From Sideroxydans sp. (lineage in GTDB: Bacteria > Pseudomonadota > Gammaproteobacteria > Burkholderiales > Gallionellaceae), in assembly GCA_016124455.1 (NCBI GenBank), contig WGNQ01000015.1:1-56090 (forward strand): a stretch of DNA of 56,090 nucleotides, read 5' to 3'. A program made the translations under genes and the position numbers. The notes below the pieces were generated by a model. That model did not search any database, was not told the DNA's origin, and was given only the letters and a program-made list of their open reading frames with translations. Each line of letters begins with the position of its first letter. Within the stretch, counting starts at the first letter, position 1. This document shows, piece by piece, positions 1-7,679 of the stretch.

Positions 1-356
1 ATGCCTGCCCGCAGGCCGTGATGGCCTACACCGACGAAGCACTGACTGACGAAAACGGCCAGGACATCGCGGTGCGGCGTCTGGCCTACAGCCGCTGGCA
101 ACACGCCAACAGCGCCAGCCATGTGCACGGCCTGATCGTGACGCGCCGATCCGCCGTCGAGGCCGTACTCGAGGAAACGACCGACATCCACAACTTTGCC
201 GACTGGCTGCTGACCCTACTCGTGGCCAAGCGTGGTGGCGTGCTGTATCTGCCCATCGTCGGGCGTCATTGGCGGCAGCATCCGCAACAAAGCCACCGCA
301 CCGGCGATCCGGACGCTGTCCGGCGTATTCGCCAAGCATCGAATCTCTGGAGATAA
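1..356 (+). CDS. C-terminal fragment of a glycosyltransferase family 2-like phage protein
   Basis: The reading frame is open at the left window edge, so only about the last 117 residues are seen. The stretch YTDEALTDENG resembles the YTDE(D)xxD metal-binding region of GT2 (GT-A fold) glycosyltransferases, and the later FADW...L and HWRQHP resemble the conserved DW...L and the YHWRxHPxS end of the same fold. It sits directly before a DUF2793 phage protein, so it may decorate the virion or host surface. The family assignment is from motif resemblance only; a start cannot be given because the N-terminus is outside. Confidence 0.45.
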   Translation, partial: ACPQAVMAYTDEALTDENGQDIAVRRLAYSRWQHANSASHVHGLIVTRRSAVEAVLEETTDIHNFADWLLTLLVAKRGGVLYLPIVGRHWRQHPQQSHRTGDPDAVRRIRQASNLWR

Positions 357-359
357 ACC

Positions 360-710
360 ATGTCATCAACCGACCCGAACCTTGGACTCAACTACGGCTG
401 GACGCTCGGCGAGAGCGGCTGGGATACCGGCATGGACGCCAACCTCAAGCGCCTCGGCGCAGTGGTGGGCCTGTCCGTGAAAGACCGCGACCTGACCACG
501 CCACCGGCCAGCCCCGCCAACGGCGACCGCTACCTCATTCCTGCCGCTGCCACCGGCGTGTGGGCAGGCAAGGCCAACCAGATCGCAGCACGCATCGCAG
601 ATGTCTGGGAGTACCACACGCCCAAGATCGGCTGGCTTTGCTACATCGAGGACGAGGCCAAGCTCTCGGCCTACAAGCCCACCGGCTGGAGCGCAGGCCT
701 CGCTATCTGA
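360..710 (+). CDS. DUF2793-family phage protein
   Basis: A 116-residue protein that begins three bases after the stop of the preceding gene. It matches the DUF2793 pattern known from tail/late regions of phages and gene transfer agents: an N-terminal NLGLNYGW and WDTGMDANL segment, then TTPPASPANGDRYLI, then GVWAGKANQIA and a C-terminal GWLCYIEDE. The family has no proven biochemical role; it is found beside tail or host-recognition genes and contains a small beta-rich domain. Its position between a glycosyltransferase-like gene and the lysis cassette fits a late structural or adsorption-related protein. Confidence 0.8.
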   Translation: MSSTDPNLGLNYGWTLGESGWDTGMDANLKRLGAVVGLSVKDRDLTTPPASPANGDRYLIPAAATGVWAGKANQIAARIADVWEYHTPKIGWLCYIEDEAKLSAYKPTGWSAGLAI

Positions 711-734
711 TTTCCCTTCCTTCGCCCCCACCAG

Positions 735-757
735 AAACCCGCCCCCGAGGCGGGTTT
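735..757 (+). terminator. Hairpin after the DUF2793 gene
   Basis: The arms AAACCCGCC (735-743) and GGCGGGTTT (749-757) pair perfectly around a short CCCGA loop and are followed by CGCATTT. It lies between the DUF2793 gene and the next small gene. The T-tract is weak, so it may be an attenuator in the late phage transcript rather than a full stop. Confidence 0.5.
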
Positions 758-777
758 CGCATTTCTGGAGACCTGCA

Positions 778-1083
778 ATGACCGAACCCGAACAACAACT
801 GCCCGCGCACGTGGAGAACATGCTTCTCTTGCGCCGCGAGGACTTCGACGAACTGCTGGACCGTGCCGCTGAACGCGGAGCCGAGCGTGTCCTGACCCAC
901 CTTGGCTTGGAAAACGGCCACGCCGCGAAGGACATCCGCGAGCTGCGCGACCTTCTGGAAGCCTGGCGAGATGCCCGTCGCACGGCGTGGCAGACCACCA
1001 TCAAGGTCGTGACCACCGGCATCCTGGCCGCGCTGCTGGTGGGGGCCGCCATCAAATTGAAGCTGATGGGAGGCCCGCAATGA
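778..1083 (+). CDS. Small phage protein with one C-terminal membrane segment (DUF6127-like)
   Basis: A 101-residue protein starting at ATG 778, preceded by TCTGGAG as a ribosome binding site. The N-terminal two thirds are charged and helical (LRREDFDELLDRAAERGA, then DIRELRDLLEAWRDARR), and residues near 75-95 form one hydrophobic segment. This layout fits the DUF6127-type proteins seen next to phage holins. It overlaps the holin gene by four bases (ATGA), so the two are translationally coupled. It may be a lysis accessory or antiholin-like protein, but this is inferred from position only. Confidence 0.65.
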   Translation: MTEPEQQLPAHVENMLLLRREDFDELLDRAAERGAERVLTHLGLENGHAAKDIRELRDLLEAWRDARRTAWQTTIKVVTTGILAALLVGAAIKLKLMGGPQ

Positions 1084-1307
1084 CTGCCACCCGCAAGATC
1101 TGCCTGCTAGACGACTGGCGGCGCGTGTTGCGACGTGCCTGGAGCATCCGCTTCTCGCTTCTGGCCGCTGCTTTCACGGCGGCAGAAGTGGTCGTGCCGC
1201 TGTTCGGTGACGTGCTGCCGCGCGGCGCGTTTGTGCTGCTGGCCTTTGCAGCCAGCATCGGCGCAACCGTTGCTCGCATCGTGGCGCAGCCGGAGATGCA
1301 CCAATGA
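1080..1307 (+). CDS. Putative phage holin
   Basis: A 75-residue protein starting at ATG 1080, overlapping the previous stop. After a basic N-terminus (DDWRRVLRRAWSIR) there are two hydrophobic segments, roughly residues 24-42 and 48-66, and a short tail. Size, two membrane segments, position just before the endolysin gene and ATGA coupling on both sides (its stop overlaps the endolysin start) are those of a class II-type holin. Holins make the membrane lesion that triggers lysis. The sequence resembles the DUF7940-type small membrane proteins of tailed phages. Confidence 0.7.
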   Translation: MTATRKICLLDDWRRVLRRAWSIRFSLLAAAFTAAEVVVPLFGDVLPRGAFVLLAFAASIGATVARIVAQPEMHQ

Positions 1308-1807
1308 TCCGGCCACCGCAACGAAAAACTGTGGCTGCATTGACCTTGTCCGCCGCCGCCCTGGTCGGCATCGTGCTGCACGAGGGTTACACCGACCGCG
1401 CAGTGATCCCGGTCAAGGGCGATGTGCCGACCATCGGCTTCGGCACCACCACCAACGTGAAGCTGGGCGACACCACCACGCCGCCGAAGGCGCTGGCCCG
1501 GGCGCTCACGGATGTGCAGCAGTTCGAGGGTGCCCTGAAAACTTGCGTGTCCGTGCCGCTGGCCCAGCACGAGTACGACGCGCTGGTGAGCTTCTCCTAC
1601 AACGTCGGCAGCCGCGCATTCTGCCAGTCCACGCTGGTCAGGAAGCTCAACGCCGGGGACTACGCCGGGGCGTGCTCCGAACTGCTGCGCTGGCGATTCT
1701 TCCAAGGCAAAGATTGCGCGCTGCCCGCCAATGCGCGCCTGTGCGGTGGCCTCGCCACGCGCCGCGAGGCCGAATACCGCCAGTGCGTCGGTGAGGCTAC
1801 GCCATGA
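1304..1807 (+). CDS. Phage endolysin, GH24 lysozyme with N-terminal signal-anchor
   Basis: A 167-residue muramidase of the T4/P21 lysozyme type (glycoside hydrolase 24) that cleaves peptidoglycan at lysis. Residues 9-25 form a weakly hydrophobic Ala/Leu-rich segment, as in SAR endolysins that are exported and released from the membrane. The catalytic glutamate is E27 in HEGYT; D40 and T43 in GDVPTIGFG are the likely partners, and the following SFSYNVGS is the conserved core. Several cysteines (for example C62 and C82 regions, and C-terminal CALPANARLC) could regulate folding by disulfides. It overlaps both holin and Rz genes by four bases. Confidence 0.88.
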   Translation: MIRPPQRKTVAALTLSAAALVGIVLHEGYTDRAVIPVKGDVPTIGFGTTTNVKLGDTTTPPKALARALTDVQQFEGALKTCVSVPLAQHEYDALVSFSYNVGSRAFCQSTLVRKLNAGDYAGACSELLRWRFFQGKDCALPANARLCGGLATRREAEYRQCVGEATP

Positions 1808-2301
1808 GTCTGATCCCTTGGCCGTACCGCCTGCTGGCCTTGGCTGCGCTGGCCGTCGCGCTGATCGGCTTCGGCTGGGTCAAGGGCGCGGGCCACGTTC
1901 AAGCCCGGTGGGACGCCGCCGTCCAGCAACAAACTCTGCAAGCCACCGCCATCCGCGAGCGTCAAGCGCTGGCCACCGTCAAGGTCGTCACCGAGTACGT
2001 CGACCGCGTCCGCATCGTCCGCGAGAAGGGCGACACCATCGTCAAGGAGGTTCCCGTCTATGTGCCCGTTCAGGCTGACGCTGCTTGCACTATCAACCGT
2101 GGCTTTGTGCGCCTGCACGACGCTGCCGCCGAAGGTAGATTGCCCGAGCCCGCCCGAGATGCTGATGCGGCCGCCGCAGGCATTGCGCTCTCTGCAGTCG
2201 CTGGAACCGTTGCCGCCAACTACCAGACCTGCCACGAAAACGCCGAGCAACTGAGGGCGTTGCAGGCGTTGATCGAGAAAACGATGCCGAAAGTGGATTG
2301 A
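1804..2301 (+). CDS. Rz-like inner-membrane spanin
   Basis: A 165-residue protein with one N-terminal membrane anchor (about residues 8-26, YRLLALAALAVALIGFGW) followed by a long, mostly helical periplasmic region rich in Gln, Arg and Glu (Q-Q-T-L-Q-A-T-A-I-R-E-R). This is the i-spanin layout: it bridges the periplasm to an outer-membrane lipoprotein and fuses the membranes as the last step of lysis. It overlaps the endolysin stop and carries a nested lipoprotein gene in the +1 frame, the classical Rz/Rz1 arrangement, which makes the assignment strong despite weak sequence conservation in this family. Confidence 0.82.
   Translation: MSLIPWPYRLLALAALAVALIGFGWVKGAGHVQARWDAAVQQQTLQATAIRERQALATVKVVTEYVDRVRIVREKGDTIVKEVPVYVPVQADAACTINRGFVRLHDAAAEGRLPEPARDADAAAAGIALSAVAGTVAANYQTCHENAEQLRALQALIEKTMPKVD
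2060..2254 (+). CDS. Rz1-like outer-membrane spanin lipoprotein nested inside Rz
   Basis: A 64-residue gene wholly contained in Rz but in another frame. It has its own strong ribosome binding site AAGGAGG (2044-2050) nine bases before ATG 2060. The product has a basic start, a hydrophobic h-region (LTLLALSTVAL) and a lipobox LCAC, giving a mature lipoprotein beginning at Cys19, then a proline-rich body (TTLPPK, PSPP, RPPQ, PLPPTTRP). Small, proline-rich lipoproteins embedded in Rz are the defining feature of o-spanins. It is expected to pair with the Rz product across the periplasm. Confidence 0.85.
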   Translation: MCPFRLTLLALSTVALCACTTLPPKVDCPSPPEMLMRPPQALRSLQSLEPLPPTTRPATKTPSN

Positions 2302-2418
2302 GGCAGTGTTGGCAATAGTCAGATGGTGACGGGCAACCATCGTCGACATCTCTTTCAACCTCGGCGGCGGGAGGATGGGACTGTAATTCAGTATCCCGCT
2401 AGACGCACATCACGCACA

Positions 2419-4161
2419 TCAAATTCCAGCCATTGTCGTGGGCGGATAGTCCGATGCCAGCAATGCATCAAGCTTTTCGCTAACCAGAGTAGTCGATCCG
2501 GGCAGGAATGGTAAGCCGCCAATCTCCACTTGGCTGATGCTCTTGTAGAACTTGTGGTCTCGATAGAAAGTTTCATTCGAATACGGGAACAGCACCACTG
2601 CACCTGACACCACTCCCTGCTTGTATTCGGTCGGTTTCATTGGATGCGGTATAGCGATGGCATCGCGGTAGCGGTGCATCGTGTTCACATCCTCAGTCGT
2701 TGGACCGGGACCGCCATAGAGATTAATGTAGTCGCTGTCGAACTGAATTCGATACTTTGCGTCGAAAATGTAGAACTTGTCGTCGCTGGCAAATTGAATG
2801 ACATTGTCCGGCTTCTGGGCGATGGTGGGCAGACGATTGAATAGCCGGTTGTAGATCACATACAGCGGCTTGCCTGTTGGCTTGTGAGTGAATCGCATCG
2901 CCGATGACTTGCCTTTTGACAGGGTCACCGTCGTTCGCAACCGATTGACCTGGACGACCGTTTGCTCTTCGAGGTCGAAGCGCTCCCTTAACAGGCCGAC
3001 GATTTTCAGAAAACACCAATACTCATAGAGGAGCGATGTTTCCTTCACTCCGATGGGGACGATATTCCCTGCGAACGACAGGCCGCCATTGAGCAATCTG
3101 CACAGCTTATCAAAGCGCGAATACAACGGATGCTTGTGGAAGACCATTGAATCGGGTCTGGCGAGCGTGGCTTCGGCGACCTGCCCAAGGAACGGGCTTC
3201 GCAACACCGATTCAATCTGCCGCTCCATGCCCTTCAATGTTGGGCGGATGGAGTCGAAAAACTTTTTCTCCGAGTAGCGGTCTGCATCTTCGTCGCCGGA
3301 TTCATCTACGCTCGAAAGCGCACGGATGTTTCTATAGGTCGCCTTGATCAACGCCTTGAAGTAGCGGTTCTCGGGCGTGTCGAAAGTTGGCGAGGAAATG
3401 CTCTCGTGGATTTTTCGTGGCAATGCGACGCCAAGACTTGGTATGGCCGCGCCGCTGTTTTGCCGTCGCAGTGCTCGGCTGATTGTTTGCCTCGACACCC
3501 GGCGAGCACGTTCCGTATCCACCGACACTGACTGACGAACCAAGCCGCTATGGGGGTTCTTAATTATTCCGTTCGTAAGCCTAATGAAGTCGTTGAAGTG
3601 GCCTTGCAACAGGGCGAACCACTCGACAAGAGTCGGGTAATGATCTTTCGCGGGTGCAGCCAGTCCAAAGGTCTTCGCATTAGCTGCCATTGCTAAATTA
3701 CGAAGCATCGACGATACATCGTCCCGCATGGCTACGTAATCGGTTCGATAGTCAGCCTTGCGCGAGAAGACTTCGATTCGAAGTAGCGCCGATCCACTGC
3801 CTGTCTTGATGGAGATGTCGGCAAAGCCGACGTTATTGCCGAAATTTAGGTGGTGGTGTTCAGAATCGGCTCGGACTCGTCTGGCTTCGGCGCCGGGCGG
3901 AAGGATCAGGGTTGCCGACGGATCAAGCTTCTCGAAGTGGATGTCGTAGGCTACGGCCTCGAAGAACAGCGGTTCGATCAAGTCGCCCGCCGCAACAGGA
4001 AGCATGCGATTAGACTTGGCGTCATGCCGTTCCATGCAATCGACGCCAACGGCGATGATGGCCGACTCGGTGGCGTTGGAGATGAAGGCGGGCAGCTCGG
4101 GCAGCTTGCCGATAATTTCGAGCTTCCAGCCCGCTCCGGATGCTTGGAGCAGCAATGGCAC
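2419..4161 (-). CDS. DUF2357 / PD-(D/E)XK nuclease, McrC-like effector of a restriction system
   Basis: A 580-residue protein. The central part resembles DUF2357, and the C-terminal quarter has a PD-(D/E)XK nuclease core of the PDDEXK_7 kind: KPDN near residues 450-453 and FDAKYR near 466-471, so D452, D467 and K469 are the likely metal-binding residues. Such proteins are found beside McrB-type AAA+ proteins and take the place of McrC. It starts with GTG immediately after the TAA of the AAA+ gene, with no spacer, so translation is probably coupled. It is the last gene of the leftward operon. Expected role: DNA cleavage once the AAA+ partner translocates on target DNA. The substrate specificity cannot be read from sequence. 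Confidence 0.78.
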   Translation of the reverse strand: MPLLLQASGAGWKLEIIGKLPELPAFISNATESAIIAVGVDCMERHDAKSNRMLPVAAGDLIEPLFFEAVAYDIHFEKLDPSATLILPPGAEARRVRADSEHHHLNFGNNVGFADISIKTGSGSALLRIEVFSRKADYRTDYVAMRDDVSSMLRNLAMAANAKTFGLAAPAKDHYPTLVEWFALLQGHFNDFIRLTNGIIKNPHSGLVRQSVSVDTERARRVSRQTISRALRRQNSGAAIPSLGVALPRKIHESISSPTFDTPENRYFKALIKATYRNIRALSSVDESGDEDADRYSEKKFFDSIRPTLKGMERQIESVLRSPFLGQVAEATLARPDSMVFHKHPLYSRFDKLCRLLNGGLSFAGNIVPIGVKETSLLYEYWCFLKIVGLLRERFDLEEQTVVQVNRLRTTVTLSKGKSSAMRFTHKPTGKPLYVIYNRLFNRLPTIAQKPDNVIQFASDDKFYIFDAKYRIQFDSDYINLYGGPGPTTEDVNTMHRYRDAIAIPHPMKPTEYKQGVVSGAVVLFPYSNETFYRDHKFYKSISQVEIGGLPFLPGSTTLVSEKLDALLASDYPPTTMAGI

Positions 4162-5649
4162 TTAGGTACCCCAGTAGCGAGTTGATCCGTCGAGCTTCAA
4201 GATTTCGCTCATGCGCGAAACCTTCTGATGACTGCGTTCAAGCGAACCAGCGAATTCGGATGCGACGCTGGGAGCTGCGGCAGCAGTGTCCGCCGATGCT
4301 TGCAGCCAGGCGGCAAGCTTGTTCAAGGCATCAGCAAGCACTTCCCCACTGCCCGATACCTTCGGCAAGACCTTTTGCAGGATACAGAAGTCCAAAGCCG
4401 CATACCCAGACATGATGTCGGCCAGGCCCAATTGCCGCCAGAAGTGCAGGTAAAGCAGGATCGCGTCGCGCGTACGGTAGCCAAACTTGATCCCTGCAGG
4501 CGACAGAATGTCTTGAATATCGCTGAGCTGCTGGGCAATGTGTTCAAAAAGTTCCTGATTATCAGCACGCGCTTCTAACACCGAAATGGCGTTGGCGGGA
4601 TCGATGACGATGCTTGAGAGGACTTCAAAGGTCGCCGATCCAACGGCCGCTCCAGATGCGAAGGAATTCAGGTCCGGATCGTCGAACTCGATAGTAAATG
4701 CTCTGTCGAGAACCTTGGGGCTAAACGAGTGAGTGGTCTCATCCATATTGGCCGTTCCGATCACGCGTAGATTCGACGGCAGTTCAATGCCGCGCAAGTC
4801 GGCTTCGGTGTCTGTTTGTCCTGTACCGGGCTCTGCGGGCAACTCGATGGGCAGCGGGTCGGAACCGATCCGCGTTCCCTTGCGTTCTCGAGATTCCGCA
4901 ACGCTGAGGTAGTCGCTGAAATAGTGCTCGACTGGCGCGAGGTTCATTTCATCAAGAAGCGCGATCACCAGTTTGTCTGGGTGATAGTGCGCGTCCCGAA
5001 GAGCCGTGATCAGTTTGCCTTCGACAAACTTGGTGGGCGAAAGAGTTGGAACGAAACCAAACAAGTCGCTGTTGTCCGACCATTGAGGCTGAACAGGAAT
5101 GGGGTGAAATTTCGAGTTGGTGCGCTTGGCGAACTTACGAGGCAGCAGACTTTTGCCTGTTCCTGAAATCCCGGAAAGGATCACCAGTGGACTGACCATC
5201 ATTGCCAAGAAGAAGTTGGCAAGCTCGGCAACCGAAATCAGATAACCCTCAGCCTCCATGGCCTCTTGAATGGCTTTCAACGCTTCGCTTGGGCTTACAG
5301 CACCAGAAACTGGAGCATTCCCAGCAGGAGCTGCCACCAACACCGCGGACGTGGGTGCTGTCGTGGCATGGGCAGGCACAAGCCGAGCACCAAACTCATA
5401 GAGATTGGTAGTGCTCCCCGCTCGCGGACCGGACTGAGCTCGCGTCTTCGCGCCTGTATCGCGCAAGTAGCCTTCCTTTACGAGACGCTTAGGCTGGTGC
5501 GGCTTCTTCGTGGACAGAATCTGGTCGTTCTCCGGAACCTGTTGCCAGATAGCATCGGGCGGGAAGCGGTGATCCGGGCCGAACCGTTCCAGCATCGACT
5601 CCAACGCCGTGACTGCAAGGTTGTAAATTTCGTCGTTGTCCGTGATCAT
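4162..5649 (-). CDS. McrB-like AAA+ NTPase of a restriction system
   Basis: A 495-residue protein with an N-terminal region of about 90 residues that looks like a small winged-helix or target-recognition domain, an Ala/Pro-rich linker (about 90-120), and an AAA_5-type NTPase domain. Walker A is GISGTGKS (160-167), Walker B is VIALLDEMN (228-236), the sensor loop is GTANMDETTH (298-307, equivalent to the McrB MNTAD loop) and an arginine finger candidate lies in LDRAF. McrB-type proteins are motors that load a nuclease onto DNA. It lies 20 bases after the methyltransferase gene and abuts the nuclease gene. Whether it prefers GTP, as classical McrB does, cannot be told from these motifs. Confidence 0.82.
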   Translation of the reverse strand: MITDNDEIYNLAVTALESMLERFGPDHRFPPDAIWQQVPENDQILSTKKPHQPKRLVKEGYLRDTGAKTRAQSGPRAGSTTNLYEFGARLVPAHATTAPTSAVLVAAPAGNAPVSGAVSPSEALKAIQEAMEAEGYLISVAELANFFLAMMVSPLVILSGISGTGKSLLPRKFAKRTNSKFHPIPVQPQWSDNSDLFGFVPTLSPTKFVEGKLITALRDAHYHPDKLVIALLDEMNLAPVEHYFSDYLSVAESRERKGTRIGSDPLPIELPAEPGTGQTDTEADLRGIELPSNLRVIGTANMDETTHSFSPKVLDRAFTIEFDDPDLNSFASGAAVGSATFEVLSSIVIDPANAISVLEARADNQELFEHIAQQLSDIQDILSPAGIKFGYRTRDAILLYLHFWRQLGLADIMSGYAALDFCILQKVLPKVSGSGEVLADALNKLAAWLQASADTAAAAPSVASEFAGSLERSHQKVSRMSEILKLDGSTRYWGT

Positions 5650-5669
5650 GCTTCCTCCTGATGTCGTGC

Positions 5670-7037
5670 TTACTTTTTACGTTTGGATAGCGCGGAGCGT
5701 GCGTCGAGTTGGGCTGCCAAGTGCGTTGCGATGGCCTGTGACAAGTTCGGTGGAACCGCTTCGCCAATCATGTCCATGCCGATACCCACGCGAGCCGTGT
5801 CGTTGTCATTGGTCATCGAGGTGACAAAGCGAAAATCGTCATCGAACGACTGCAAGCGAGCGGCTTCACGCATCGTGATGCCGCGCAATTCCGTCGGGTG
5901 CGAGAAGCGGCCCGATCCAAGAAAGTTGGCGTTAGCGGTAATCGTCAGGGCCGGTGAGTCCCAAGCCAGCCGCGTATAGGCGCTCCAGTAGTAATCGCGA
6001 TAAAAAACCGGATTGATCAAACCTGTTCGCTCAAGATTGAGTCGCGCCTGTTCTTCGCTGACGCCATGGGCCTTTGCATATTTGGTGATGGCCCGGGCGT
6101 ATTTCACCCGCATCCGCTCACTCTCCGAATCCCAAGTTTGGCCTGGTCGCATTTGTTCTATGATGTCGAGCACTGATTTTTTGTAGCTACGAGTGACGTG
6201 GTTGAACGGAAACGCCGTTTTACTTCGCATGGACTGTGCGTAGGCGCTGGGTTCACTATCATAAAGAGCAATGTCGAGTCCGCCGAGAGAATCGTCTCCG
6301 AGGGGAGGGGCGGGCAAATCACCAATAGCTTCCTTTACCGTAACCCATGGCAATCTGCCTTCCTTTAACAAGGCCGAGTTCTTGGGATCGGCATGGCTGG
6401 GCTTTGGGAGTGATGCCGGACCAATAGAACTGGCAATAAATATTGCCCGTTCGCGAAGTTGAGGCACGCCATAATCTGCACAATTCACGACAGCAACCTC
6501 GACCTTGTAGCCCAAGTCTTTCTCGAGCATTTGTATGACAATTTCGGAAAGTTTGCCCAAACGCCCGTCAAAACCGTGGTTGAGCATTTGCGGTACGTTC
6601 TCGATCACCAAAAACTTGGGGCGCAAAGCTTCGGCGACTTCCAGATACCGAAGAACCAGATCGTTGCGAGGATCGTGAGCAAGCTGGCTGTATCCGCTGA
6701 ACTTGACAATCTTTCCCTGTTCGCGGTGCTCATTGCGTCGAAGTTGTGAGAACCCTTGGCAGGGCGGGCCACCAATCATGCAGTCGAGGTCGCCCTTGGC
6801 TATGCCACGATCCTTCAAGGCATCGTGAATTGTTTGTACATCCAAGAGGCGAATGTCTTTGCGAACAGTCGCGGGAGCAACGTCGTCCCACGCATGGTTG
6901 AACTCGAATGTTCGGAGAGCTTCATTCTTGACATCATTGCCAAACGCAACATTGAACCGCCCAGAACGAGTGAAGCCCCTAGACGTCCCTCCGCAGCCGC
7001 AGAAGAATTCAGCTAGTGTGTATTTTTTTGAGGTCAT
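5670..7037 (-). CDS. DNA (cytosine-5-)-methyltransferase
   Basis: A C5-cytosine methyltransferase of about 455 residues using SAM. All key motifs are seen in order: motif I FFCGCGG (residues 11-17), motif IV GGPPCQGFS with the catalytic Cys near residue 93, motif VI ENVP, motif VIII QLRERAIFIAS, the variable target-recognition region, and motif X GEAVPPNLSQAIA. I choose ATG 7037, which places motif I close to the N-terminus as usual; a TTG 33 bases upstream is possible but has no better ribosome binding site. In an operon with McrB-like and nuclease genes it most likely protects self DNA, as in LlaJI- or BsuMI-type systems. The target sequence is unknown. Confidence 0.9.
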   Translation of the reverse strand: MTSKKYTLAEFFCGCGGTSRGFTRSGRFNVAFGNDVKNEALRTFEFNHAWDDVAPATVRKDIRLLDVQTIHDALKDRGIAKGDLDCMIGGPPCQGFSQLRRNEHREQGKIVKFSGYSQLAHDPRNDLVLRYLEVAEALRPKFLVIENVPQMLNHGFDGRLGKLSEIVIQMLEKDLGYKVEVAVVNCADYGVPQLRERAIFIASSIGPASLPKPSHADPKNSALLKEGRLPWVTVKEAIGDLPAPPLGDDSLGGLDIALYDSEPSAYAQSMRSKTAFPFNHVTRSYKKSVLDIIEQMRPGQTWDSESERMRVKYARAITKYAKAHGVSEEQARLNLERTGLINPVFYRDYYWSAYTRLAWDSPALTITANANFLGSGRFSHPTELRGITMREAARLQSFDDDFRFVTSMTNDNDTARVGIGMDMIGEAVPPNLSQAIATHLAAQLDARSALSKRKK

Positions 7038-7089
7038 GGGCTGTATTGATACCAAACGGTGTTGCGGCAAAGGATTCTTCTGCTCATTG

Positions 7090-7293
7090 TCATTTCTCTG
7101 TGCCTTCTCGCACTTGGTTCACCTGTTGCCTGATCCAACTATCGATATCCGCCCGGGAGAAGCGCCACGTGCCACCCAGCTTGAAAGCGGGAAGCTTGCC
7201 TTCGGCTGCGAGGCGGTAGACGGTGCGCTTGCCAGCCTTCAAGTAGGCGGCCACTTCGTCCAGGGTTAGAATTTCACCTTCCGGGTCTACCAT
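7090..7293 (-). CDS. Small helix-turn-helix (excisionase/MerR-type) DNA-binding protein
   Basis: A 67-residue protein starting at ATG 7293, preceded by AAAGGCGAG. The sequence LTLDEVAAYLKAGKRTVYR followed by GKLPAFKLGGTWRFSRADIDSWI is the HTH_17 excisionase-family winged helix, with the wing at GGTWRF. It is the first gene of the leftward operon, about 50 bases before the methyltransferase. It could be the prophage excisionase, given the att-like fragment 160 bases away, or a regulator of the restriction-modification genes, playing the part of a C protein. Position supports both; sequence alone does not decide. Confidence 0.72.
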   Translation of the reverse strand: MVDPEGEILTLDEVAAYLKAGKRTVYRLAAEGKLPAFKLGGTWRFSRADIDSWIRQQVNQVREGTEK

Positions 7294-7451
7294 CGTCTCG
7301 CCTTTGCCGATGATGAATAGGGATTGCCAAGAGTTGCCAATTCTCCCATATGATGGCGAGCTAGGCCAGAGGCTGGGCGAAGAAAAGAACGGCCAAATCG
7401 TCGAATCCACGGCCTCAAGGCCGAGGCGTTACTATCTGGCTCGGCAAACGG

Positions 7452-7486
7452 ACGCGGGTTCGGTTCCGTGTTCCACCACCAAACTC
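7452..7486 (+). repeat. Putative prophage attachment site: remnant of the tmRNA (ssrA) 3' end
   Basis: GGACGCGGGTTCGGTTCC matches the T-arm of bacterial tmRNA genes, where GGACGCGGGTTCRATTCC is usual, and it is followed by GTGTTCCACCACCA, similar to the CCA-ending acceptor end. No upstream tmRNA body is present, so this is a partial copy. Phages that integrate in ssrA leave the intact gene at one end and a short 3' copy at the other; the orientation here puts the intact ssrA to the left, outside the window. The second half of the T-stem deviates, so this copy is not a functional RNA. Confidence 0.6.
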
Positions 7487-7518
7487 TAGGTAACCAGAAA
7501 CCACTGGAAACCAACGTA

Positions 7519-7550
7519 GCCAAGCCTTTCCCGAGGCTTGGCTATTTTTA
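7519..7550 (+). terminator. Strong rho-independent terminator beyond the att-like fragment
   Basis: The arms AGCCAAGCCT and AGGCTTGGCT pair over ten bases around TTCCCG and are followed by ATTTTTATTTT. It lies where an ssrA terminator would be expected after the tmRNA 3' end, so it was probably the original ssrA terminator before integration. It also isolates the chromosome from prophage transcription. Confidence 0.8.
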
Positions 7551-7679
7551 TTTTAAATCCAAAAACTGCCAAAACGAGCTGTTTAGGCCTATGCCTGGTT
7601 GCAATATGGTCATGGCATTTCCATGCTCAGCAAAAACCCGATCTTTCCTGATTTTCATCCCGGCCTATGAGATTTTTCC

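Larger units (their letters stand above)
1..7486. mobile_element. Right-hand part of a prophage
   Basis: The segment begins inside a phage tail/structural region, continues with a lysis cassette (holin, endolysin, Rz/Rz1), then an oppositely oriented cargo operon with DNA methyltransferase and McrBC-like genes, and ends at a fragment resembling the tmRNA 3' end followed by a terminator. Beyond it come ordinary housekeeping genes. The left part with integrase and structural genes would lie upstream of the window. The prophage identity is well supported by the lysis genes; the exact right border rests on the ssrA-like fragment. Whether the phage is intact cannot be judged here. Confidence 0.8.

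Noticed and set aside
7390-7490. A complete tRNA gene before the prophage border
   Set aside because: The T-arm-like part is present, but no acceptor, D or anticodon arms can be folded upstream; it fits a tmRNA 3' fragment better.
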